Source: Pelomonas aquatica (GTDB lineage: Bacteria > Pseudomonadota > Gammaproteobacteria > Burkholderiales > Burkholderiaceae_C). Taken from it: DNA of 43,223 bases. Below the pieces are notes generated by a model. The model searched no databases. It was not told the origin of the DNA and saw only the letters and a list, made by a program, of their open reading frames with translations. This document shows, one piece after another, positions 1 to 8,900 of the stretch (position 1 is the first letter of the stretch; the number at the start of each line of letters is the position of its first letter). The translations under genes and the position numbers were made by a program. Location of the stretch: assembly GCF_026712205.1 (NCBI RefSeq), contig NZ_JAPPUW010000033.1, positions 1-43,223 of the forward strand. The letters run 5' to 3'.

Positions 1-2
1 TC

Positions 3-113
3 AACCGCCGCTTCGATCTGCGCAGCCTCGTCGCACGGCTGATCGTCGACACGGCACGCTGTTCGCCGCATCGCATCAGCGAGATTCGGGGCGGGGCTGA
101 GGCACATTACTAA
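3..113 (+). CDS. Transposase C-terminus (partial), probably IS1595/ISXO2-like
   Basis: The open frame enters from the left edge and gives 36 residues beginning NRRFDLRSLVARLIVDTAR and ending in AEAHY before TAA. The pattern NRR, then L-x-x-L-x-x-RL, then a proline and a terminal AE-x-H resembles the end of ISXO2-like (IS1595 family) DDE transposases. That resemblance is recalled and unsearched. Its stop lies 8 bp from the stop of the convergent gene at 122-892, so the insertion sequence would end almost exactly at the 3' end of the putative immunity gene. The catalytic domain is outside the window. Another IS family is possible. Confidence 0.45.
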   Translation, partial: NRRFDLRSLVARLIVDTARCSPHRISEIRGGAEAHY

Positions 114-121
114 TCAGGACT

Positions 122-892
122 CTAAATTGCATCCATTTCTAAACTATTATTGATCAATTTCGCTAGATCACAAAAAAGTGCAACCTGGGATTCAAAGGAA
201 AAAATTTTTTCAATTTCGTTTTTATTTTGATTAATATACGCTTCAGCACCTGCCATCAAATCATTCATCCCAAATTCTTTGCCTGGCAGATATTCAAATA
301 CACAGCCCACAATTACAGTACTCCACTTTTTCGTTGCCAGCAAATCAATAATGCGTAACGTCATCTTTAAGTGCGGCCAGCACCCGATCCAACTTATCTC
401 ATCTTTTGAGGCAGACCTTCGTTTAAGGCCGTGAAATTCGGAAATGGCTTCAAGAGCATTCTGAAGCGGCCCTTCTTCAAGAATATTAAATTTTTTTAAC
501 GACGATTGCAATTCATCTTGTTTCTTTTCAATTACATGCGGCTTAAGGTTGAAATTTCTATGCCCTCCCAATTGAAGAAATATATTATAATTTGGGTCGA
601 GCGAAAGATTATTATCAGCCGATACTGAATGAAGCGCAAGATATTCTAGATATTGCGACCGCTGCTCTATCGCAAGGGCACGCCGTGAGGTCGGACTCCA
701 AGGAAGTTTTAACATGACACTTTCATGCAAAACCTCGTCCAAAAATTCCTGATAATTCTTCTCCCCGGCAGGGCGGGGTCGAATATTTTCGACTTCATGC
801 AAATACATCAAGTGCAAGGAGTGGCCTTGTTCCGCAAACGCACTCCTTGCAGCAGGAAGGCATTTATTTAAAATTTCACTAAATACGGGCAT
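122..892 (-). CDS. Putative immunity protein for the Rhs toxin (unknown family)
   Basis: This 256-residue protein has no signal peptide or membrane segment and looks cytoplasmic and largely helical, rich in K, E, N and L. I do not recognise the family. It starts 31 bp after the Rhs toxin gene on the same strand. It is clearly more AT-rich than the Rhs core, as is the toxin tip just upstream. Position directly downstream of the variable Rhs C-terminus plus matching base composition is the usual arrangement of cognate immunity genes, so that role is inferred from context only. No good Shine-Dalgarno precedes the ATG. A probable insertion sequence abuts its 3' end. Confidence 0.6.
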   Translation of the reverse strand: MPVFSEILNKCLPAARSAFAEQGHSLHLMYLHEVENIRPRPAGEKNYQEFLDEVLHESVMLKLPWSPTSRRALAIEQRSQYLEYLALHSVSADNNLSLDPNYNIFLQLGGHRNFNLKPHVIEKKQDELQSSLKKFNILEEGPLQNALEAISEFHGLKRRSASKDEISWIGCWPHLKMTLRIIDLLATKKWSTVIVGCVFEYLPGKEFGMNDLMAGAEAYINQNKNEIEKIFSFESQVALFCDLAKLINNSLEMDAI

Positions 893-923
893 TTTAATTC
901 GAAAAGTCGCTAATCAAAGGCGC

Positions 924-3900
924 TTATGGACCTGTTGGATCTGGCTTTTTCGGGCCGCGCCCAGGGAATGGTAGCGGAAATGGATTGGGATAAGGAACAT
1001 ATTTCGTAGCAGGCGTATAGTCGGTGCGATCGTAAACAATTAGTCCACCCCCCACATTTGTATATTTATACTCAATATACCCTTCAGATATTGCAATACT
1101 TTGGCCCACTTTCAATCCCAAGCCCGCCAAGTCGCCACCCCTGCGAAGACCTGTCTCTTCAGAGGTATAGGCATCCAAAGCAATACCTCCGGCCGCAATT
1201 CCAGGCGCCGAATTTCTTTTGATTTCCCAAACCTCTTTTGAGCCGGAGTCTGCGATATCAAATCTACCATCCACGCAATATCCAGGCGCCGCGCATTTTC
1301 GCTCTGTAACATAACCTGCTTCGTCCGCCTTTTCTTGAAGGAGTCTATGCGCCTCCTGTCCATACATTGCTAGCTCAAGCCGATGCGCCCAATGATTAAA
1401 GAGGTAGCCGAACGCGGCCGTAGCCCCTCCGTTTGAAAACTTACCCCCCCCTAAAACTGATGCCGTACCACCAATGACATAGCTCGTAATCGTGCCACCA
1501 ATGAAATCAGTCGGCTTGTATGGCAAGGCCGCTTGAGAAAACGCAGCACTAAGCGCTCCTGGACCGCATTTGCTGCCGCTTGCGGCACTTGTTACACACC
1601 CGACCACACCATGTAAGACTACTGCCTGCCAAGATTTTTCCCCGTAAACATCTCCCCCAGCAAAGCTACCGCTACCGTTGACAAAGTCACCCACAGCGTT
1701 AAACGCAGCCGCAGAGAACGCACCTTGAATTCCGCCCTCAACACTGCCTGAATTCACAGCCCCAATTACGAAACCTGCAGCTGCTGGACCAGCCACACCA
1801 CCAATCGTGGCAGCCGTGTAAATGGAAGCTAGACCGGATTCCCACAGATAGTTGGCGACGAAATCGCCAACCAAGGGGCCAAGTACCGTGTACGCAAAGT
1901 ATGCAACGACAACTTTGCCTACGACACCCCAGTGTTTAGGTTGCCAGAAGCACCCCAAGAAACAGAAGCCAGAGGGGTCCGTGCACCCCATCGGGTTGTT
2001 GTAGCAGTACCCGTAGCGGTTGTAGTTCTGCAGGTTGAACGGGTCCTGCACGAGGGGGTCGGCCTGCATGAAGACCCCGAGCGTCGGATCGAAGAGCCGC
2101 CCGTTCATGTGCACGATGCCCACATCGTCCAGGTGCTCGTGCCCCGTGAAGCCGCGGTCGGTGCCGGCGTTGACGGTCGGGCTCCAGTCCACGATCAGGG
2201 TGCCGAAGCTGTCGTAGGTGCCGTTGGTGTAGCGGCGCTTACCGAAGGGGTCGTAGGCGTAGCGCGCGGTCACCGCGCCGTAGTGGTCGGTGGTCGTGAT
2301 CAGGCTGCCCAGGTGGTCCTTGTGCCAGTACTCCAGCTTGACGACGGTGACGCTCGCGAGCACGGCCGGCGTGGTCTGGCCTGCGCTCAAGGTGGGTAGT
2401 TGCCCCGTGGTGACCAGCACCGCGATGGCCTGGCCGCCCACGCTGAGGTAGTGGCGGTTGCTGATTGCCCCGCTCGGGGCGGTCTCGCTCTCGAATGCCA
2501 GGCTGCCCTGGTTGTCCGGGTGCTGGTACCAGGTCGTGCGCGTGCCGTTGGCGTCCTGGTGGGTTTCCTTGATGCGCGCGTGGTTCTCGTCGTACTGCCA
2601 GGTGTATTGGCTGTTCAGGCCTTGGTTGTTGATCCCCCGCAGGCCGTTGCTGCTGTCGGGCAGGTTGAAGCTGGTGTAGCTCAGGGCGCGGTACTTGCCG
2701 TCGCTGGCGGTGCTGAGGTTGCCGTTGGCGTCAAAGGTGTAGCTGGTGCTGCCTGCGCCGGCCACGCTTTGCAGGGCGTGGGGGTGGGAGCCGGCGCCGC
2801 CGCCTTGTGCGTTGTAGGTGTAGTTGCCGACGTCGCTCTTGTAGAGCAGCATGCCCAGCGCGTTGTATTGCAGGTTGACCGTGCGGGCCAGGTTGGGGAG
2901 GGCGTTGGCGCTGACGGTGTAGCTGGTGAGGCGGTTGAGGTTGTCGCCGTAAGCGAAGGTCTCGGTGACAGCGCCGGTATTGCCGTCGCCGTTGGCATCA
3001 TTGCGCCCGGTGAGGTTGTTCAGGCTGTCCCAGGTGTAGTGCTGGGACAGGACGTCTCCCTGCCGGCCGCCAGTTGAGCTGGTGGTGGTCAGGTCTGTGA
3101 CTCGACCGGTGGCAGCCTCGAATACCGTTTGCGCAAGCGCGCTGTCGCCATATTGCTGGGTCTCTAGCTGCCCCCGAGCGTTCACGGCTAGCGTCTGCCA
3201 GAGGATCTTGCCCGGTCCGAACGTGCCTCCCGACGCTGTCTGCCCACTGGCGTTGGGCAGCGGGGTGATGGTGGCGGCGGTGTTGAGCAGCAGCTTCTCG
3301 AGGAAGCCGCGCGCGGTGTAGGCGTAGCCAACCTGCACGCCGGTGGGGTAGGTCTGGGTCAGCAGCCGGCCGGTGGCGGGGTCGTAGCTGACGGCGCTGC
3401 CGAAGCTCGGGCCGTTGGTGACGGTGGTGCGAGCACTGCTGGGGCGGCCGTAGCCGTCGTAGACGTACTGGCGGCTCACGCCGTTGCTGGCGCCGCTCTG
3501 GCAGAGCTTGCCCTTGCCGTTGAGGCCTTGCGCGGTGCTGCCGGGCATGCAGGCGCTGCCGTCGGCGTTCTTGTCGTAGGTCCAGCTGCTGACGTATTCG
3601 GGCTCGCTGCGGCTGGTCAGGCGGCCGAGCACGTCGTAGGCCATCGTGGTCTGACCAGCTGGAACATAGCTGCCACTCGAGCAGGTCGCTTGATTGCCCG
3701 CAGCCGCGAACTGATTCGGACTTTGCTGACAGACGAGTTCCCCGAGGGCGTCGTAGGCATAGTTCCACACGCCGGTGTCCGGGTCCTGGAGCTGGGTCTT
3801 GCGCCCACGCAGGTCGTAGACCAGGGTGGTGGTGTTGCCCAGGGCATCCAGGGTCTGCACGAGGTTGCCGAAGGCGTCGCGCTGGTGGATGAGGGTGGCG

Positions 3901-5084
3901 CCGGTGGCGTCGGTGACGCGCACGAGTTCGCCCAGGGCGTTCTTCTCTTCGGTGCGGGCCTGGCCACGGTCGTTGGTCGTGGTGACGCTCAGGCCGGTGT
4001 AGGCGATGGTGGTCTTGGCTACAGTGCGATTGCCGTAGCTGGTGGTTCCGACGAAGCCGTTTTGGCCATTCGGGTCGGCGACGTAGAGGATGGTGGGCCG
4101 GCCCAGAGCGTCCACGACAGTCTGGGTGAAGCCCACGTCGTTGGCGCCCGTGGTGGTGGAGCTGCCGGTGGCGGCGAAGTAGGCCTGGGTCTCGAGGACT
4201 TTGACGCCGTAGAGGTTGTAGAGGGCGTCTTTGTAGACCGGGGCACCGGCCTTGCCGCTGGCCTGGGCGCTGCCATCAAAGCTCTCGGTGACGCTGCGCA
4301 GGTCGCGGCCCAGGCGGTCCTTGTAGACGCGCACATAGGGGCCCATGGCGGCGCCGGCAGTGTTCCACGGCACGCTGTGCGTGAACATGACGGCGTCCGC
4401 GGGGGCTTCGCCCGAGGGCGGTGCGGGGCAGTCCAGCGGGTCGCCGTTGGCGCTGCTGCTGTTGGAAGCGTTGACGACATCGGTGGTCAACCCAAACTTG
4501 GCGAGCGTGCAGTAGGCGGTGACGGTGGAGGTGCCGTCGGCGCGCAGTTCCTTGGTGGCGCGGCCGAAGTCGTCGAGTGTCCAGCTCGTGGTCAGGCCGT
4601 TGGGCCCGGTGAGGCTGAGCGGGGCGCCAAAGCGCGGGTCGTAGGTCTTGGTCTCGGTGTGGCCCAGCGCGTTGCTGCTGCTGGTGGGGAAGAGGCCCGC
4701 CGCCACGTTGACCTGGGCCGTGCCCTTGCCCACGGTGATCGATTGGCCGGGCAGCGCCGCGTAGGTGCTGCTGCTGGTGTGCTGGGTGAACAGGGCCTGG
4801 CCGGTGGCGCCGCCGCAGTTGGCGGTCGTGGCGCTGGCCTTGTTGCCGTAGGGGTCGTAGCTGTAGCTCGTCGTGACGCACAGCTGCGGGCTGTTGGGCT
4901 CAATGGTCTCGCTTTGCAGCAGACCGTTCTTGGCGCCATCCGACGGTTGGTAATAGCTGAAGCTGCTGGTCCGGCTGTAGCTGTAGGCGTTGGAGGGCGT
5001 TTGAGCATGGACATTCAGCGCCACCAGGGCTGAACAGACTGCCAGGCACTTCGTCCAGATGTTTGTGCAGATGTTTGCAAACAC
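924..5084 (-). CDS. Secreted Rhs/YD-repeat protein with C-terminal PD-(D/E)XK-like toxin
   Basis: The protein has 1386 residues. I chose the GTG start because GAGGGAG lies five bases upstream and a Sec-type signal peptide follows, ending near NVHA/QTPS. YD repeats (for example YDPYGN, YDALGELV, YDPFGKRRY) run from about residue 70 to 960. The classic Rhs end, with DHLGS, RLFDPTLGVFMQADP and NPMGCTDPSGF, lies at about residues 930-1040. After it comes a Gly/Ala-rich stretch and then a variable tip from about residue 1225. The tip carries GRFDIADSGSKEVWEIKRNS near residues 1270-1292, which has the D...ExK spacing of restriction-endonuclease-fold nucleases, and it ends in a Pro-rich tail. DNA for the last 350 residues is visibly AT-richer than the core. 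Nuclease activity is inferred from the motif. Confidence 0.85.
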   Translation of the reverse strand: MFANICTNIWTKCLAVCSALVALNVHAQTPSNAYSYSRTSSFSYYQPSDGAKNGLLQSETIEPNSPQLCVTTSYSYDPYGNKASATTANCGGATGQALFTQHTSSSTYAALPGQSITVGKGTAQVNVAAGLFPTSSSNALGHTETKTYDPRFGAPLSLTGPNGLTTSWTLDDFGRATKELRADGTSTVTAYCTLAKFGLTTDVVNASNSSSANGDPLDCPAPPSGEAPADAVMFTHSVPWNTAGAAMGPYVRVYKDRLGRDLRSVTESFDGSAQASGKAGAPVYKDALYNLYGVKVLETQAYFAATGSSTTTGANDVGFTQTVVDALGRPTILYVADPNGQNGFVGTTSYGNRTVAKTTIAYTGLSVTTTNDRGQARTEEKNALGELVRVTDATGATLIHQRDAFGNLVQTLDALGNTTTLVYDLRGRKTQLQDPDTGVWNYAYDALGELVCQQSPNQFAAAGNQATCSSGSYVPAGQTTMAYDVLGRLTSRSEPEYVSSWTYDKNADGSACMPGSTAQGLNGKGKLCQSGASNGVSRQYVYDGYGRPSSARTTVTNGPSFGSAVSYDPATGRLLTQTYPTGVQVGYAYTARGFLEKLLLNTAATITPLPNASGQTASGGTFGPGKILWQTLAVNARGQLETQQYGDSALAQTVFEAATGRVTDLTTTSSTGGRQGDVLSQHYTWDSLNNLTGRNDANGDGNTGAVTETFAYGDNLNRLTSYTVSANALPNLARTVNLQYNALGMLLYKSDVGNYTYNAQGGGAGSHPHALQSVAGAGSTSYTFDANGNLSTASDGKYRALSYTSFNLPDSSNGLRGINNQGLNSQYTWQYDENHARIKETHQDANGTRTTWYQHPDNQGSLAFESETAPSGAISNRHYLSVGGQAIAVLVTTGQLPTLSAGQTTPAVLASVTVVKLEYWHKDHLGSLITTTDHYGAVTARYAYDPFGKRRYTNGTYDSFGTLIVDWSPTVNAGTDRGFTGHEHLDDVGIVHMNGRLFDPTLGVFMQADPLVQDPFNLQNYNRYGYCYNNPMGCTDPSGFCFLGCFWQPKHWGVVGKVVVAYFAYTVLGPLVGDFVANYLWESGLASIYTAATIGGVAGPAAAGFVIGAVNSGSVEGGIQGAFSAAAFNAVGDFVNGSGSFAGGDVYGEKSWQAVVLHGVVGCVTSAASGSKCGPGALSAAFSQAALPYKPTDFIGGTITSYVIGGTASVLGGGKFSNGGATAAFGYLFNHWAHRLELAMYGQEAHRLLQEKADEAGYVTERKCAAPGYCVDGRFDIADSGSKEVWEIKRNSAPGIAAGGIALDAYTSEETGLRRGGDLAGLGLKVGQSIAISEGYIEYKYTNVGGGLIVYDRTDYTPATKYVPYPNPFPLPFPGRGPKKPDPTGP

Positions 5085-5186
5085 AACGACTCCCTCGCCA
5101 GGCCTGCCGCGCGCTCGGCTGAGGCCGGGACCATGAACCCGTCGGACACCTGAGGGTCAGGCGCCCTGGGAAGACTTGTGTCCAAG

Positions 5187-5212
5187 ATCGCGGGCTTTGA
5201 GAGGCCCGCGAT
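5187..5212. terminator. Perfect 9-bp hairpin after the small secreted gene
   Basis: ATCGCGGGC (5187-5195) pairs perfectly with GCCCGCGAT (5204-5212) across an 8-base loop. It lies 36 bp past the stop of the gene at 5248-5610 and before the Rhs gene in the direction of transcription. There is no T-run on either side, so it may be a weak terminator or an RNA-stability element that separates Rhs expression from the upstream genes. Confidence 0.45.
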
Positions 5213-5247
5213 TCACATGGACTTACTCAGTGCAGACACGCCACCGA

Positions 5248-5610
5248 TTACTGACGAACCGTATAGGTTGTGGTTTGGTAAGACCAAGCTGCAATCGCCG
5301 AGCAGGAGGCAGGTATCGTATAGTCAGACCAAACATTTTGATTGGACAGTTTGGCCGCCAAGAGATACGAATACCATGCCTTGCAGGTATTCACCGTGGC
5401 CCCAAACCCGCCCTGGGTGTACAAATTGCAAATCACGTGGGGCGACGTGCCATAGCTCCCTTGATAGGACACAAAGACATTGCCGCTGTCATAGACGCCA
5501 AGCATGCCGACCGTGCCACCGCAGGCCACATTGGCATGGCTCGTGGCGGCAATCAGCATGCCGGTGGCCAGCGCGACGGTATTTTTGAATCGGGCAGTGA
5601 GGGTTGCCAT
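5248..5610 (-). CDS. Small secreted four-cysteine protein
   Basis: The 120-residue product starts at the ATG preceded by GGGGAAG; an upstream in-frame ATG would add 13 residues before the signal peptide. The signal peptide MATLTARFKNTVALATGMLI continues to a cleavage site near SHA/NVACG. The mature part has four cysteines (VAC, VIC, NTC, ASC), enough for two disulphides, and alternates short beta-like segments with one helix-like segment around CKAWYSYLLAAKLS. It sits between the SpvB-like and Rhs genes with the second small secreted gene 22 bp upstream, which suggests co-transcription. I do not recognise the family. A B-subunit or OB-fold-like role is only a guess. Confidence 0.65.
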   Translation of the reverse strand: MATLTARFKNTVALATGMLIAATSHANVACGGTVGMLGVYDSGNVFVSYQGSYGTSPHVICNLYTQGGFGATVNTCKAWYSYLLAAKLSNQNVWSDYTIPASCSAIAAWSYQTTTYTVRQ

Positions 5611-5632
5611 TTTCTTCCCCTGATGAAACTGG

Positions 5633-5956
5633 TTATTGATAGACACCAATGCGCTGGATCAAACAACGCCCGGAGACCTTGTCCGGATAGACGAAGAGTT
5701 CCACCACATAGCCTTGCTTGAGCGCCAACTGCAAGCTCTCCAGCATCGAGGCGTAATGCTGGTCCGCCTTGTTCATATAGGCAGAATCGCTGTTGCCGCA
5801 AATATTCGAGGCGCCGACCAGCTTGATGCGCTCGCCAACGTCGCTGCTCGGGGGTTTTTCGATGGATTCGACGCGCCCGCTCACCATCTGCGCCGCGTGG
5901 GCTTGGGCGAATGCAAGCAGACAGGTGACGGCGGCAGCGCAGCGGAATACTTTCAT
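5633..5956 (-). CDS. Small secreted two-cysteine protein, OB-fold-like pattern
   Basis: The 107-residue product starts at MKVFRCAAAVTCLLAF, with GAGGA a few bases before the ATG. A signal peptide ends near AHA/AQMVSG. The mature sequence reads as strand (VSGRVESIE), strand (ERIKLVG), helix (the stretch around SMLESLQLALKQG), strand (VVELFVYPD) and strand (CLIQRIGVYQ). It has two cysteines that could pair (NIC and GRC). This order recalls the small OB-fold B subunits of AB5-type toxins, but no family is recognised and that is inference. It lies 36 bp after the SpvB-like gene on the same strand and is probably co-transcribed with it. Confidence 0.65.
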   Translation of the reverse strand: MKVFRCAAAVTCLLAFAQAHAAQMVSGRVESIEKPPSSDVGERIKLVGASNICGNSDSAYMNKADQHYASMLESLQLALKQGYVVELFVYPDKVSGRCLIQRIGVYQ

Positions 5957-5992
5957 ATCGTCCTCATTCAGTGAATAAAGCAATCAATCGAA

Positions 5993-8900
5993 TCAATCAT
6001 CCAGCAGGGCATTCACAAGGGCCTGCAGGATGGCAGGTGAAATGGGTTGCGGTTGCGGCAGCGGTGCCGGAGGCGCCCCTAAACCCTGGATCGAGCGGGC
6101 ATATGCGGAATTGCCCGCCGACGATGCGATGCTGCCCAGGCTGTTGGGCACGGTGTTGGTCACCGAGGCCAGGCTCAGGCGGCCCAGCACCCAGGCGCAG
6201 GTCTGGGTGTCGCTGCAGGCGGTGTTGTCCGTCTGGTAGAGGTTGGTGGTGACCTTGGTGAAGACCTGCTGATTGCCGGACGGATTGCCCGGCGGCGGAC
6301 CGGTGGTGGTGACCTGGATGTTGGTGGGGTCGCCGCTGCCGTTGAAGGTGTTGACGGTAACCAACTTGGGCAACGCAGTGCGGTTGAGGTCTTGGCCCGT
6401 CTCAGTGCTCTGGTACAGGTAGGGCCGTGCCACCTTGGCAGTGACAGGACAGTTGGTCGTGGCTGAGGCTGCTGATGCGCTGGTCTGGTCGCAGTAGACG
6501 TTGCTGGTGGTGCTCAGCAGCGTAGAGGCGTTGATGGCGTTCAGCGCCGCCTGGTAGGTGCTGGTGTTTGCAGCCACACCGAGGTAGGGGTGGGTCTGCA
6601 CATACTGGGTATCGACCGTCATCGGCGTGCCGTCGGCGCCGGGGCGCTGGCGCAGCACCTCCCGGAAGCCCAGCAGGCCGCGACCGCTGAAGTCGGCCTT
6701 GAGACCGCGGTAGCTCATCTCGGTGGCGAGCTGGTTGGTGCCCACGCCCGCGTCGCTCACGCTGGTGGCCACGACGTACATGGGCATGGTCACGTCAACC
6801 GCGCCGGCCAGAGCAAAGGCAGCGTTGCCAAGATCGCTCTGGTAGCGCGGCCCTAGGTTGGCGCTGATGCCATTGCTGGGCGTGGCATTGCTCAGCGGCA
6901 CGTAGTACAGACTGGTCTTGAGTCCGCTGCCGCTGGTGACGCTGACCAACTGGTCGGCGGGTGTCGAGTCGGCCTTGGTGAGGAGGATGTTGGTCGCGGT
7001 GCCATTGAGGGTCTGCAGGCGCAGCAGCTCGGCATTGCCGCGGCCCGTGAAGTCGCCCAGCATCACGCTGGCCGTGCCGTCGCTCTTTTGCAGTTGGGTG
7101 CCGGCCAAGACGAAGGGGCCGGAGCCGAGGTTGAAGGAGTTCGACGGAGTGAAGCTGCCGTCGCCGTTGCTCAGGTAGACGACGTTTTGCGTGGCGTCGT
7201 CTTCCCACCTCAGAATGTCCTGCCGTCCATCTCCGTTGATGTCGACGATGATATTGCCGATATCTTGAACACTCGTTCCTGCGACATATCTGGATAGTTC
7301 TTTTCCGGCGACATTCAGGTTGAAGTTTGCCGCGGGTCCAAGTCCATTAAAACTACCGTCACCGGGATATAGAGTCTGTCCTGCCACATTTCCAGGCGAA
7401 TCGTAAAGGCAGTCCGCCCTTCCATCGCCATTGAAATCAATGGCAATGCTGCAACCCGTTGTGCGGGTCAGATCAAAGTCGCCATTGATGGTGCCTCTTG
7501 AGATCCAGGATCCAGTTCTAACAAACAGGTCTTGAAGTCCATCGCCGTTGACATCGGCGACGCTGGGCGGCCGCGGATAATTCGCCTTAGAACTGGGCGG
7601 ATCAGAATAGACGGAGTGATGCGCAAGATTGGTCCCCGTCGCCTCAGCAAACTGACCCGCAGGACTTCCCCGATAAACATGGGTGCAGACAATGGTCGAA
7701 CAGGCTTGGTCTGGCGTGGGTTTGACATCTCCGGCCTGATAGTTCACGTAATACGCAGGATTGATTGTCGTGACAATATCAAGTACACCATCGCCATCGA
7801 CATCAATCAAATAGAAATTCTTGCCTATCGTCTTGCTATAGTTATAGCAGTTGCCACCCGAAACGACGGCGACGATGATGTCAAGCCCGCTGTCAGCCGA
7901 GGCCAGCATGATGGGGCGCGCATTCTGAACGTAGATGCAGGAAACTGCTTGTGAGCTGTAGACCTCGGTGACCGTGGACAAGTCAATATTGGAGGGCAGC
8001 GCAATGGCTGGCTTGAAGCTGCCGTCCCCATTGCTCAAGAAGAGCAGATTGGAGTCCGCTGAGCAGGCTGCGCCGCTCGGACTTGTCGATCTGGCGACCC
8101 TCAGAATGTCCGTCACGCCATCACCGTTGAAGTCTGCGGCAATCGCGTAGTAGCAGCCGTCGCTCTTGAAGAGGTTGTTGGTGGTGATGTTGAAGCTGCC
8201 GCTCTGGGTGAAGCTGCCGTCGCCGTTGCTCAGGTAGAGCTTGTTGTTGGCCGGGGTGTCGGACCAGTACAGGATGTCGGTCTTGCCGTCGCCGTTGAAG
8301 TCGCCCAGCAGCACGCCGCTGGTGCCGTTGCCGATCATGTCCAGCGTGGCCAGGCCGCTGGTGTTGACGCTAGGGTTGCTGAAGGCGGCGTTGGTCTGGT
8401 AAGCGTCGTTGCCGCCGTTGGCGTATTGCAGTGTGCTGGCCGGCAGGCAGCGGGTACTGGTCGGGCCACCGGCGCAGTCCTGGATCTTGTTGATCCGGCT
8501 GCGGCCGCTGACGGTGCCTTGCTCATAGGTGAGCTGGGTCGTCTTCACGGCCGTGCCACCGTTGGCGCCCAGCGCGCTGGCGGAGCTGTTGACGTAAGTG
8601 GTGATGGACTTGAGGCGGCGAACGCTGACGTTCTTGCTGCCCATCTGGTAGGCCTCGGCCTTGTCGGGGCGCAGGTCATTGCCATTGCCGTCGACGTCGT
8701 AATTGAAGACGACCTTGTTGCCGCTGTATTGGATCTCCAGGATGTTCCACTCGTGGCCCACCGTGGGGCTGCCGGCGGTGGGGCCGCTGCCCCAGGGGAT
8801 GTCGCGCTGCTCGTACTTGAAGTCGATGTAGTTGCCCAGGGTGTCGCTGATGCGCGCGGCGGCCCAGGCCATGGGGGGTTTGCCGGGCGCGGCGATCAGC

